Positions 1 to 7,050 of a stretch of 25,205 nt of DNA are shown here, piece after piece. The translations under genes and the position numbers were made by a program. The number at the start of each line of letters is the position of its first letter. The first letter of the stretch is position 1. The notes beneath the pieces were generated by a model. That model was not told the origin of the DNA. It saw nothing but the letters and a program-made list of their open reading frames with translations, and did not search any database. The stretch covers positions 1 through 25,205 of the forward strand of contig JADFKX010000009.1 of the NCBI GenBank assembly GCA_022564695.1, given 5' to 3'. This DNA comes from Chloroflexota bacterium (GTDB lineage: Bacteria; Chloroflexota; Dehalococcoidia; SM23-28-2; RBG-16-64-32).

Positions 1-574
1 AGAAGCGGAGGCCGCGCGGGCTGGCGAGGTAGGTCAGCTCGAACAGCAGATTGCCGCTCTGTGACAGGAAGCCGATGTTTCCCGGCTGTCGCGGCATGTC
101 CGCGCGAAAGGAGATTCCCTGTCGTGGGTAGAGGAGGCCCAGGCAGTTGGGCCCGATGATCCTAACTCCGGCTTCGCGGGCCCGCTGCGCCAGCCGCCGC
201 TCCAGATCCGCGTCCTCCTCTCGGCCGGTCTCGGAGAAGCGGGCCGTGAATAGCTGCAGGGCGCGTGCTCCTTTAGCGGCGCAGTCGTCGACGAGTTCCA
301 GCACGGCGGTGGCGGGGATGCAGGAGATGACGTAATCGACCTGGCCCGGCACGTCCCTCAACGATGGGAAGGCCGGCAGGCCCAGTATCTCTTCCGCGCG
401 GGGGTTCACCGGATAGAGATCGCCGGGAAAGCCGAACTTCTGGAGCGAGCTTACGTAGTCGTAGCCGGGTGTGTTGGGGTTGGCGGAGGCGCCCACTACC
501 GCGATGGAGCGGGGGTGGAAGATCGCCTCTATCAGGGCGGCTACGTCAGAGGGCGCGCTTTTGGGGTTGGTCAT
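1..574 (-). CDS. ADP-forming acyl-CoA synthetase, CoA-binding N-terminal part (3' end outside window)
   Basis: The gene runs off the left edge; about 191 N-terminal residues are present, starting with ATG at 574. The translation has the CoA-binding Rossmann domain of ADP-forming acetate/acyl-CoA ligases: HPRSIAVVGAS near residues 20-30, then FPGDLYPVNPRAEEILG, and later GPNCLGLLYP and GNIGFLSQSGN, which lead into the succinyl-CoA-ligase-like domain. By family knowledge these enzymes interconvert acyl-CoA plus ADP and Pi with acid, ATP and CoA in the cytoplasm. A single-chain enzyme and a separate alpha subunit cannot be told apart because the C-terminus is missing. The Shine-Dalgarno GGAAGG (578-583) is 3 nt from the ATG and lies in one arm of a 9-bp hairpin. 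The membrane-protein gene ending at 626 is 51 nt upstream on the same strand, so the two are probably co-transcribed. Confidence 0.88.
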   Translation of the reverse strand, partial: MTNPKSAPSDVAALIEAIFHPRSIAVVGASANPNTPGYDYVSSLQKFGFPGDLYPVNPRAEEILGLPAFPSLRDVPGQVDYVISCIPATAVLELVDDCAAKGARALQLFTARFSETGREEDADLERRLAQRAREAGVRIIGPNCLGLLYPRQGISFRADMPRQPGNIGFLSQSGNLLFELTYLASPRGLRF

Positions 575-577
575 GAT

Positions 578-614
578 CCTTCCGCTGTGGGGTTGCGGTC
601 AGTTTAGCGGAAGG
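578..614 (-). promoter_or_regulatory. Hairpin sequestering the Shine-Dalgarno of the acyl-CoA synthetase gene
   Basis: CCTTCCGCT at 578-586 and AGCGGAAGG at 606-614 form a perfect 9-bp inverted repeat with a 19-nt loop. In the minus-strand transcript the 3' arm contains the only good Shine-Dalgarno (GGAAGG) of the downstream gene and ends 3 nt before its ATG. The upstream gene's stop codon is about 11 nt before the 5' arm, so terminating ribosomes could open the stem and couple translation. The structure is seen; the regulatory role is inferred. No T-run follows, so it is not a typical terminator. Confidence 0.5.
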
Positions 615-625
615 GGAGAGGGTTC

Positions 626-1555
626 TCAAGCCTGGGGCACGCCTCCGGGGCCGATGGAGGGAAACTCGTCGCTGCCGGATGCGGTGTCGCCCTCGTCTGA
701 GAGGTAGTCCGGCTGCTCAAGCTCATCGGGTGGCAGGGCCTCCTCGCCGGGCGTTGGCATTGGCTGGGAGCGATGCCAGAGGGCGAAGCCGATGTTGCCG
801 GCCACGGCCACAAGCACCAGAGCGACGCCGATGACCAGCAGCCAGAGGAAGGTGGTGGACACGTCTTCCGCCATGGGCGAGATCGCCCCGGCCAGGGCAC
901 CGTCGACGCCGTCCTGACCGGCGTTGTTGGTGGCCTGTTTCGCGATGAGCCAGAGGAGGGCGAAGGGAGCGGCGCCGGCGGCGAGGACGACGCCGGGGCT
1001 ACCCAGCCGGCCGAAGCGGCGGCTGAAGAAGACCAGCGGGACGGCGAGGACGAGAACGGGTATGAGGGAGAACGTGAAGATGCGCCGTATGATGTCGTGG
1101 GTGTCCTGGGTCAGGAGGGCAAAGGGGCCAAGGCTGAACTCCGCACCCTCTCCCGGGGGCGCTTCTTCGGAGTCGGCGACGGAGGTGTCGTTGAAGAACT
1201 GCTCGACGGACTCGGGGCCGTCGGTGTAGAGCATCTCCGCGATGCGCCCCACCACGAGGTCTACGGCTTCGTCGTAGGAGAGGCCGGCGATCTCACTGCC
1301 TTTAACGGGCAGGGTGATACCTTCGATGGTGAACTCCTCGTCCGGGCTGGCGGCGGCCAGGGCCTGGATCTCCCCGAACTCTTCCGAGCCTTCTCCCTCC
1401 TTCGCGAAGGTGGTCAAGACGCCGCTGAATACGCCTGTGGCAACGTCGCGCTCGGTGAGCTTGGAGGCGGAGTAGAGGACAGCCGCCACGATGATGGCTG
1501 ACAGGCAGATGAGGCCGAACAGCCACTTGGCGTCTATTCGCCAGGAGCTTCCCAT
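626..1555 (-). CDS. Hypothetical membrane protein, about four helices
   Basis: This is a 309-residue protein I cannot assign to a family. Hydrophobic segments lie near residues 11-29, 158-177, 187-205 and 236-259. Between the first and second is a soluble region of about 125 residues (30-157), probably extracytoplasmic if the N-terminus is inside. The C-terminal 50 residues are acidic and Pro/Gly/Ser-rich and look disordered. The second helix is followed by basic FFSRRFGR, a positive-inside signal. The start at 1555 is supported by a GGAGG on the minus strand about 9 nt upstream. The gene is divergent from purQ and lies upstream of the acyl-CoA synthetase on the same strand. The composition (a signal-anchor-like N-terminus and an acidic domain with no recognisable catalytic motif) gives no functional clue. 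Confidence 0.75.
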   Translation of the reverse strand: MGSSWRIDAKWLFGLICLSAIIVAAVLYSASKLTERDVATGVFSGVLTTFAKEGEGSEEFGEIQALAAASPDEEFTIEGITLPVKGSEIAGLSYDEAVDLVVGRIAEMLYTDGPESVEQFFNDTSVADSEEAPPGEGAEFSLGPFALLTQDTHDIIRRIFTFSLIPVLVLAVPLVFFSRRFGRLGSPGVVLAAGAAPFALLWLIAKQATNNAGQDGVDGALAGAISPMAEDVSTTFLWLLVIGVALVLVAVAGNIGFALWHRSQPMPTPGEEALPPDELEQPDYLSDEGDTASGSDEFPSIGPGGVPQA

Positions 1556-1613
1556 ATCTTAGATCCTCCGTATGCGATTTCTAAATCATTAGATGTCCCA
1601 CGGGAGCGGGGCG

Positions 1614-1641
1614 TTACAGGCGGCCCCAGGTGTGGTATAAA
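1614..1641 (+). promoter_or_regulatory. Candidate promoter of purQ
   Basis: TTACAG (1614-1619), a 16-nt spacer and TATAAA (1636-1641), with an extended TG at 1633-1634. The -10 box ends only 10 nt before the purQ ATG, which predicts a 5' leader of about 3-5 nt. AAGG inside the same stretch could alternatively act as a Shine-Dalgarno for a longer transcript. Confidence 0.5.
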
Positions 1642-1651
1642 GGCGGCAGAA

Positions 1652-2356
1652 ATGCCGCTTCGCTTCGCTGTCGTCGTATTCCCCGGCACCTGGAGCGACC
1701 ACGACACCCAGTACGCGCTGTCCGGTGTGCTGGGCCAGGAGGCGGACCTTGTCTGGCACCGAGAGAGGGACCTCTCCCGCTACGATGTGGTGGTACTCCC
1801 CGGCGGCTTCTCTTACGGGGACTACCTGCGGGCGGGAGCGATCGGGCGGTTTTCGCCGGTGATGGAGGCGGTGGCCGCCCACGCCGAGGTCGGCAAGCCG
1901 CTTATCGGCATTTGCAACGGCTTCCAACTCCTGTGCGAGGCACATCTCCTGCCGGGCGCTCTCATGCGCAACGATTCGCTCCAGTACCGCTGCGTCTGGG
2001 TACACATGCGGGTGGAGAACGCGGAGACGCCGTTCACCCTGGCCTGCCAGCCCGGCCAGGTGCTGCGAATACCCATCTCCCACGGCGAGGGGCGCTACGT
2101 GGCGGATGAGGAGACGCTGGCCGAGCTGGAGTCCTCAGGGAGAGTAGCTTTTCGCTACTGCAGCGCTGAGGGGGAGGTGACAGCGGAGGCCAACCCCAAC
2201 GGCAGCATGAACGACATCGCGGGGATCATCAACGATGGCGGCAACGTGTTGGGGCTGATGCCTCACCCGGAGCGGGCCTGCGAGCCGCTGATGGGGAGTG
2301 AGGACGGCCTGGCGCTATGGCTATCGCTGCTGGAATGGGCGAAGGTGAGAGCCTAA
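1652..2356 (+). CDS. purQ: Phosphoribosylformylglycinamidine synthase, glutaminase subunit PurQ
   Basis: The 234-residue protein is close to the usual PurQ length of about 225-230. It is a class I glutamine amidotransferase: it hydrolyses glutamine and passes ammonia to PurL for conversion of FGAR to FGAM, step four of purine synthesis. Visible motifs are VVVFPGTW at the N-terminus, LPGGFSYGDYLRAGAI (49-64), the nucleophile loop GICNGFQLL with Cys88, and MPHPE with His205 and Glu207 completing the triad. The first helix region reads PGTWSDHD where many homologues have PGSNCD. In bacteria with this small PurQ, the complex also needs PurS; no purS is seen in this window. purL is 2.2 kb downstream, beyond three DUF4389 genes, which is an unusual separation. 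Confidence 0.96.
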   Translation: MPLRFAVVVFPGTWSDHDTQYALSGVLGQEADLVWHRERDLSRYDVVVLPGGFSYGDYLRAGAIGRFSPVMEAVAAHAEVGKPLIGICNGFQLLCEAHLLPGALMRNDSLQYRCVWVHMRVENAETPFTLACQPGQVLRIPISHGEGRYVADEETLAELESSGRVAFRYCSAEGEVTAEANPNGSMNDIAGIINDGGNVLGLMPHPERACEPLMGSEDGLALWLSLLEWAKVRA

Positions 2357-2430
2357 GCCGGGACTCGATGTCATCTGAAGGGTGGAGCTTGTTACGCATG
2401 GAGACATCAGGCTAGATTGGGGGATAGGTG

Positions 2431-3225
2431 ATGACCGAGGAAGCGAGATTCTGTGCTTACTGTGGCGCGGGGCTGGAGGCCGGTGCCGCCTTCTGTGGGC
2501 AGTGCGGCCGCCCAGTAGCGGGGCGATCCGCCCCGGAGCAGCCTATGCAAACAGCCGCGGGCGCTGCTCTTTCCACCGGGAGCGTAGGCACCTCGGCGAC
2601 GGGCGCTCCTCCCGTGGCGGGCTACCCAGTGACGTTCGAGGCTGAGTATCCGGAGCAACTCGGTCGCCTCTCCACTATCTTCCGTTTTTTTCTCTTCATT
2701 CCCGTCTACATCTTCCTTGCCCTGGTCGGGGGCCAAGCGTTTAGCTACAGCGACATTGGCGAAGGCACGTCAACCACTCTCGGCGCCGGCTGGGGCATCG
2801 TGCTGGCGATCTGGGCCGTCGTTCTGGTTCGCCAGTACATCCCGCACTGGCTATTCGATTTCCAGGTAGCATTCATGCGCTTCCAAGCCCGTGCCTACGG
2901 CTATCTGGCGCTGCTTACGGACCGGTTTCCGGCGTTTGAGGGCGAATATCCCGTCAGTTTTGATGTGCGCTACCCGGATAGGCTAAACCGCTGGAAAGTG
3001 GCCATCTGGAAGATCATCACGTCCATACCACACATCATCATCCTGTTCTTCCTCTATGTGGCGGTGTTTGTTGTGGTCGTGATCGCCTGGTTCGCTATCC
3101 TCTTCACCGGCCGCTATCCGCGCGGTCTGCACACCTTCGTTGTCGGAGTCTTTCGCTGGTCTTTTCGAGTGCAGGCCTACTTCTTCTCGCTAACGGACGA
3201 TTATCCACCGTTCAGCCTCGAATAG
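2431..3225 (+). CDS. Zinc-ribbon plus double DUF4389 membrane protein
   Basis: ATG at 2431 is preferred over an adjacent GTG at 2428, because GGGGGA (2419-2424) then has a 6-nt spacing. The 264-residue protein begins with a CxxC...CxxC zinc ribbon (Cys 8, 11, 22, 25; FCAYCGAG and FCGQCGRP), followed by an Ala/Gly/Pro linker to about residue 62. Two DUF4389 units then follow, at about 65-170 and 173-264. Each opens with YPVxFxxxYPxxLxRW-like sequence, has hydrophobic helices (about 83-100, 117-133, 196-225), and ends with an aromatic stretch and LTDxxPxF. The second unit is canonical (WFAILFTGRYPRGL, then VGVFRWSFRVQAY). The biochemical role of DUF4389 proteins is not established; they are integral membrane proteins. 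It is the first of three adjacent paralogues. Confidence 0.85.
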   Translation: MTEEARFCAYCGAGLEAGAAFCGQCGRPVAGRSAPEQPMQTAAGAALSTGSVGTSATGAPPVAGYPVTFEAEYPEQLGRLSTIFRFFLFIPVYIFLALVGGQAFSYSDIGEGTSTTLGAGWGIVLAIWAVVLVRQYIPHWLFDFQVAFMRFQARAYGYLALLTDRFPAFEGEYPVSFDVRYPDRLNRWKVAIWKIITSIPHIIILFFLYVAVFVVVVIAWFAILFTGRYPRGLHTFVVGVFRWSFRVQAYFFSLTDDYPPFSLE

Positions 3226-3245
3226 CATGAGAAAGGGGCCAGGTC

Positions 3246-3839
3246 ATGAATGACGGAATGACGGCTGGCGCAGCGCCGGCATACCCCCTGCGCTATGACG
3301 TGGAGTACCCGGAGGAGCTGTCCCGCTGGCTTATCTTCGTCAAATGGCTTCTGGTGATCCCCCACACCATCATTCTCTACGCCCTTAGCGTCGCCGCCGG
3401 CCTGATTGGGTTCATCGCTTTCTTCGCCATCCTGTTCACGAAGCGCTACCCGAAGGGCATGTTCGACTTCGTGGTGAATGTGAACCGCTGGGGTGCCAAC
3501 GTGGGGGCGTACACTGGGCTGTTTCGGGACGAGTATCCGCCGTTCTCCTGGGAGCCAGGCCAGTACGCAGTGACGTACGAAGTGGACTACCCCAAGGAGC
3601 TGAACCGCTGGCTGCCGCTAATCAAGTGGCTGCTTGTGATACCTCATTACATCGTGCTGCTGGCCCTACTCATCGCCGTCTACTTCGCCTATATCATCGC
3701 CTGGTTCGCCATCCTGTTCACCAAGCGGTTCCCGCGTGGGCTGTTCGACTTCATAGTAGGTGTTAACCGCTGGAACTATCGCGTTAGCGCGTACACCGCC
3801 CTGCTGCGCGACGAATATCCCCCCTTCAGTCTGCGCTAG
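3246..3839 (+). CDS. Tandem-duplicated DUF4389 membrane protein
   Basis: The 197-residue protein consists almost entirely of two copies of DUF4389 (about 13-102 and 107-197). Both copies share YPxELxRWLxxxKWLLVIPH, a long hydrophobic helix pair, FAILFTKRYPKG / FAILFTKRFPRG, a VNVNRW / VGVNRW motif, and the ending RDEYPPFSW / RDEYPPFSL. The close similarity points to a fairly recent internal duplication. AAGGGG ends about 9 nt before the ATG. The start is 20 nt after the preceding paralogue's stop, so the two are probably in one transcript. It lacks the zinc ribbon of the first paralogue. The function is unknown; a pairwise assembly in the membrane is only a guess. Confidence 0.87.
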   Translation: MNDGMTAGAAPAYPLRYDVEYPEELSRWLIFVKWLLVIPHTIILYALSVAAGLIGFIAFFAILFTKRYPKGMFDFVVNVNRWGANVGAYTGLFRDEYPPFSWEPGQYAVTYEVDYPKELNRWLPLIKWLLVIPHYIVLLALLIAVYFAYIIAWFAILFTKRFPRGLFDFIVGVNRWNYRVSAYTALLRDEYPPFSLR

Positions 3840-3857
3840 CTCATCGCCTGTGGTAGG

Positions 3858-4562
3858 ATGACCAATCGCTGCTATGGCATGGGTCATCTGATGACTTCAG
3901 AGGAAGGCAAGATCGCCGTGGGCTATCCAGACGGCCCCGGTTACCCCATCGCCTTCTCCGTCGTCTATCCGGAGAGGCTGTCGCGATGGAAGGGTGTCCA
4001 GCGAGCGATTGGCGCCCTTATCACCTGGATCGTGCCCTGGGGCCTGGGGTACGTTAGCGCGGCGTTCTACGTCTGGCTGCCGGTGATCATCGGCTCCCTG
4101 ATCGCCTGCGGGGTCATCAGCGTTCCGATATTCCTGGCGGTGCGAATTCGCGCCAAGGGGCTGTCCCGCTTTCAGACGGAGGACGGCCCGGCGTTGGAGC
4201 GCTACGCTGAATACGCGATCGCGGCGGCCTCCTACTCTCTTTTCCTGACCGACGAATCGCCCAGGCAGGCGATTGGAGAGTCGGTGAGGCTAAAGGTGAG
4301 GCGTGGCGGGAGCTTCGGCTGGCGCCGCGCCGCGATCACGCCGGTGCTGTTGTTGCCACACATCCTACTGCTGGCGGTTTTCGCCTTTGCATTCATGCTC
4401 ATCGTTCCGGTGAGCGCGGTCTCGGCAATCGTGTTTCGGCGCTATCCGCGCTGGCTGTTTGGGTTTACCGTGGGCTACCTGCGCTGGATCGCCCGCGCCC
4501 TGGGCTACTGGATATCGCTGACGGACCGCTATCCGCCCTTCTCGTTCGGCGAACGGGTCTAG
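3858..4562 (+). CDS. Divergent DUF4389-like membrane protein (start uncertain)
   Basis: The protein is 234 residues from ATG 3858, or 223 from ATG 3891. It has the same two-unit plan as its neighbours but is more diverged: YPIAFSVVYPERLSRW (29-44), helices at about 50-70, 74-95 and 162-192, an intermediate LFLTDESP (128-135) ending unit one, and FRRYPRWLFGFTVGYLRW with LTDRYPPFSF (221-230) closing unit two. Unit one has lost the FAILFT motif. The start is ambiguous: TGGTAGGAT overlapping ATG 3858 resembles an extended -10 box, and if it works as one, Met12 at 3891 (which gives an N-terminus like the second paralogue) is the likelier start. Together the three genes carry about six DUF4389 units between purQ and purL. 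Confidence 0.78.
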   Translation: MTNRCYGMGHLMTSEEGKIAVGYPDGPGYPIAFSVVYPERLSRWKGVQRAIGALITWIVPWGLGYVSAAFYVWLPVIIGSLIACGVISVPIFLAVRIRAKGLSRFQTEDGPALERYAEYAIAAASYSLFLTDESPRQAIGESVRLKVRRGGSFGWRRAAITPVLLLPHILLLAVFAFAFMLIVPVSAVSAIVFRRYPRWLFGFTVGYLRWIARALGYWISLTDRYPPFSFGERV

Positions 4563-4602
4563 GCTGGGCCGGTCGGGGCCATCGAATACGCCCATCCCGC
4601 TG

Positions 4603-4611
4603 TGCTACGAT
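4603..4611 (+). promoter_or_regulatory. Candidate extended -10 promoter of purL
   Basis: TGCTACGAT (TGn plus TACGAT) ends 11 nt before the purL ATG, predicting a leader of about 5 nt. There is no convincing -35 box and no Shine-Dalgarno before the ATG, which fits a near-leaderless mRNA. The call rests on motif and spacing only. Confidence 0.4.
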
Positions 4612-4622
4612 TGCCCTGACCC

Positions 4623-6839
4623 ATGGCCATCGATCAGCGTGCCCTCGATGCCATCGCCCTCAGCCGCGATGAGTATGAGCTCATCGTCTCCCGATTAGGC
4701 CGCGAGCCGAACGAGGTGGAGCTGGGGATGTTCGGCGCGCTCTGGAGCGAGCACTGCGGCTACAAGAACTCGCGGCCGCTGCTGAGGCTGCTTCCCGGCG
4801 AGGGCGCGTACGTCCTCACCAAGCGGGGAGAGGAGAACGCGGGGGCGGTGGACATCGGCGATGGCGTATGCGTGGTGATGAAGATCGAGTCGCACAACCA
4901 CCCCTCGGCGATAGAGCCGTACGAGGGGGCGGCGACGGGGGTCGGCGGCATCGTGCGCGACATCTTCGCCATGGGGGCGCGGCCTATCGCCATCCTGGAC
5001 TCGCTCCGCTTTGGCCCCCTGAGCGATGCGCACAACCGCTATCTGTTCGGTGGTGTGGTGGGCGGGATCAGCGGCTACGGAAACTGCCTTGGCATACCTA
5101 CCGTGGGGGGCGAGGTGGCGTTCGAGGATTCGTACACGGCGAACCCTCTGGTGAACGCTATGTGCGTAGGCGTCGCCCCGATCGATAAACTGGTCAGCGC
5201 AAAGGCCGAGGGCGAGGGAAACCTACTGATGCTGGTAGGCGCCGATACCGGCCGCGATGGCATTCACGGCGCCTCAGGGCTGGCCTCTCGCACTGACCCG
5301 CAGGCCCGCTTCGATGAGCTGCGTCCCGCTGTCCAGGTGGGAAACCCCTTCCTGGAGAAGATGCTTATGGAGGCCTGCTTGGACCTGGCCGGCAACCACG
5401 TCGACTGGATCACCGGCATACAAGACCTGGGAGCGGCCGGCCTGACTTCTTCTTCCCTGGAAGCCGCTGCCATGGCCGGCTGTGGCATACATTTGGACGT
5501 GGCCAAAGTGCCCCGCCGTGAGGAGGGGATGACCCCCTACGAGGTCATGCTTTCAGAGTCCCAGGAGCGAATGCTGATCACCGTCCGCAGGGGGCACAAA
5601 GATGACGTGGTGGCGCTGTTCGAGCGCTGGGAGGTACCGTGGGCGGTCATCGGCGAGGTGACGGTGGACGGCTACGCCCGCATCTACGACGGCGAGGCGC
5701 TGGTGGCGGACTTGCCTATCGAGGTGGTGGTGGAGGCTCCCGAGTACACGCGGGAGCCCGTGCGGCCACCGGAGTTGGACGAGATGCAGGCGCTGGACCT
5801 GGCCGCGCTGTCGGATCTGACTGACGCGAGCGCTGCCCTATTGCGGTTGCTCGCCTCTCCTAACGTCGCTTCCAAGCGCTGGGTGTACCGGCAGTACGAC
5901 CAGAGCGTGCTGACCAATACGGTTATCGAAGCGGGGGCCGACGCCGCCGTCCTCCGCATTAAGGGGACGGAACGTGGGATAGCGGTCACGACGGATGGCA
6001 ACGGACGGTACTGCCACGTGAGCCCCAGCGCCGGCGGCGCCATCGCTGTGGCGGAGGCGGCCCGCAACGTGGTCTGTGTGGGCGCCCAGCCTGTGGCCGT
6101 GACCGACTGCCTGAACTTCGGCAACCCGGAGCGGCCGGAGGTGTACTACCAGATGAAGGAAGCGATCCGGGGAATGGCCGCGGCCTGCGAGGTGCTGGGC
6201 ACGCCGGTTATCTCCGGCAACGTGAGCCTGTACAACGAGACCGGCGAGCAGGCGGTGTACCCCACGCCGGTGATCGGGATGCTGGGTCTGCTGGAGGATG
6301 TCTCGAAACACTGCCACACCGGCTTCAGCGCGGAAGGCGATGAGGTGTTTCTCCTGGGCGCTGCCCTGGAGCAGCCCGCGGCCGCCCTGGCCGCCAGCGA
6401 GTACCTGAAGCTGGAGCATGACCTCGTCGGTGGGCGTTTGGAGATTGACCTGGACCTGGAAGCGCGGGTGCAGCGGACGGCGCTGGCGGCGATCCGGCAG
6501 GGGGTAGCCAACGCCTGCCACGACTGCTCCGACGGCGGTCTGGCCGTGGCCCTGGCGGAGATGTGCTTGGCGGGTGGACTGGGCCTGGACGCGTCGGCGG
6601 CTCCCGACGTGCAGCGGTTAGACGCCGCCCTGTTCGGGGAGGCGCAGTCGCGCATCCTGGTAGCGGTACCTGCGGACAAGCGTGAGGAGCTGCTGACGAT
6701 CGCTCAGGGGATGAACGTCCCCTTCGCGTACGTGGGCCGGGTTGACGGCGACCGCTTGCGCCTGTGGTCTGTTGATCTGCCGCTGACGGAGCTGCGTGAC
6801 GCCTACGAAGGCGGGCTGGAGCGGGCGTTGGAGGGATAA
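4623..6839 (+). CDS. purL: Phosphoribosylformylglycinamidine synthase subunit PurL
   Basis: The 738-residue protein matches the small bacterial PurL (about 720-750), the ATP-dependent synthase that uses PurQ-delivered ammonia to turn FGAR into FGAM. Visible motifs: LGREPNEVELGMFGALWSEH (25-44), the strongly conserved ESHNHPSAIEPYEGAATG (89-106) and GGIVRDIFAMGARP (108-121), then GGEVAFEDSY, IQDLGAAGLTSSSLE, LSESQERML and, in the second half, NFGNPERPEVYYQ, GNVSLYNE and HDCSDGGLAVALAE. This is the two-fold repeated PurM-like architecture with no glutaminase domain, so it needs the separate PurQ encoded upstream. The stop is followed by 211 nt of non-coding sequence before rplI. There are no signs of frameshift. 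Confidence 0.97.
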   Translation: MAIDQRALDAIALSRDEYELIVSRLGREPNEVELGMFGALWSEHCGYKNSRPLLRLLPGEGAYVLTKRGEENAGAVDIGDGVCVVMKIESHNHPSAIEPYEGAATGVGGIVRDIFAMGARPIAILDSLRFGPLSDAHNRYLFGGVVGGISGYGNCLGIPTVGGEVAFEDSYTANPLVNAMCVGVAPIDKLVSAKAEGEGNLLMLVGADTGRDGIHGASGLASRTDPQARFDELRPAVQVGNPFLEKMLMEACLDLAGNHVDWITGIQDLGAAGLTSSSLEAAAMAGCGIHLDVAKVPRREEGMTPYEVMLSESQERMLITVRRGHKDDVVALFERWEVPWAVIGEVTVDGYARIYDGEALVADLPIEVVVEAPEYTREPVRPPELDEMQALDLAALSDLTDASAALLRLLASPNVASKRWVYRQYDQSVLTNTVIEAGADAAVLRIKGTERGIAVTTDGNGRYCHVSPSAGGAIAVAEAARNVVCVGAQPVAVTDCLNFGNPERPEVYYQMKEAIRGMAAACEVLGTPVISGNVSLYNETGEQAVYPTPVIGMLGLLEDVSKHCHTGFSAEGDEVFLLGAALEQPAAALAASEYLKLEHDLVGGRLEIDLDLEARVQRTALAAIRQGVANACHDCSDGGLAVALAEMCLAGGLGLDASAAPDVQRLDAALFGEAQSRILVAVPADKREELLTIAQGMNVPFAYVGRVDGDRLRLWSVDLPLTELRDAYEGGLERALEG

Positions 6840-6840
6840 T

Positions 6841-6927
6841 GCCGGGCCCGGCGCAGTTGTTGGTTTCGCAGGGTGATGGATACCCCTGGTACGACCTGCC
6901 TACCTCTGCTGAGAGGTTAGATCAGGT
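6841..6927 (+). other. Structured non-coding segment after purL: three inverted repeats
   Basis: Three foldable elements follow the purL stop. GCCGGGCCCGGC at 6841-6852 is a perfect 12-nt palindrome. CAGGGT (6869-6874) pairs with ACCC-C-CTG (6882-6888, one bulged C) around a 7-nt loop. ACCTCT (6902-6907) and AGAGGT (6912-6917) form a 6-bp stem with a GCTG loop, enclosed by ACCTG (6894-6898) and CAGGT (6923-6927). No stem is followed by a T-run, so they are not typical intrinsic terminators. They lie upstream of the best rplI promoter, so they would be the 3' tail of the purL transcript or a small RNA. The function is unknown. Confidence 0.35.
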
Positions 6928-6955
6928 TGACGGCCACGCACATTCGTTCTAGAAT
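6927..6955 (+). promoter_or_regulatory. Promoter of the rplI-dnaB operon
   Basis: TTGACG (6927-6932), a 17-nt spacer and TAGAAT (6950-6955) form one of the best sigma-70-type promoters in the window. Predicted transcription starts near 6962, giving a leader of about 90 nt. A second, weaker candidate lies closer to the gene: TTGCCC (6999-7004), a 19-nt spacer, TATTAT (7024-7029). Confidence 0.6.
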
Positions 6956-6960
6956 TTCTT

Positions 6961-6993
6961 TGTGGATGAAATGTCGATGAAAGTTGTGGATAA
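6961..6993 (-). promoter_or_regulatory. Pair of DnaA-box-like sites
   Basis: TGTGGATAA at 6985-6993 is the exact reverse complement of the consensus DnaA box TTATCCACA. TGTGGATGA at 6961-6969 differs from it by one base. The two share orientation, are 24 bp apart start to start, and lie in the AT-richest part of the intergenic region, over and just after the predicted transcription start of rplI-dnaB. DnaA control of the helicase operon, or a secondary DnaA-titration site, is inferred. Two boxes are too few to call an origin. Confidence 0.45.
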
Positions 6994-7050
6994 GCCTCTT
7001 GCCCATGCAAGCGGGCCGCCCCCTATTATTAGCTCAGTGAGGAGAGTCGC

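Noticed and set aside
3201..3209. TTATCCACC, one base from a DnaA box
   Set aside because: It lies in codons of the conserved DDYPPF motif of a DUF4389 protein, so codon use explains it.
6841..6930. tRNA-like or TPP-riboswitch-like fragments (7-nt loop hairpin, CTGAGA, GATCAGG)
   Set aside because: The 7-nt loop lacks U33 and there is no T-loop GTTCRA. The TPP-like pieces occur in the wrong order and strand.
6961..6993. Chromosomal replication origin
   Set aside because: There are only two DnaA-box-like sites, no dnaA, dnaN or rpmH nearby and no clear DNA-unwinding element. A regulatory site is the more modest reading.
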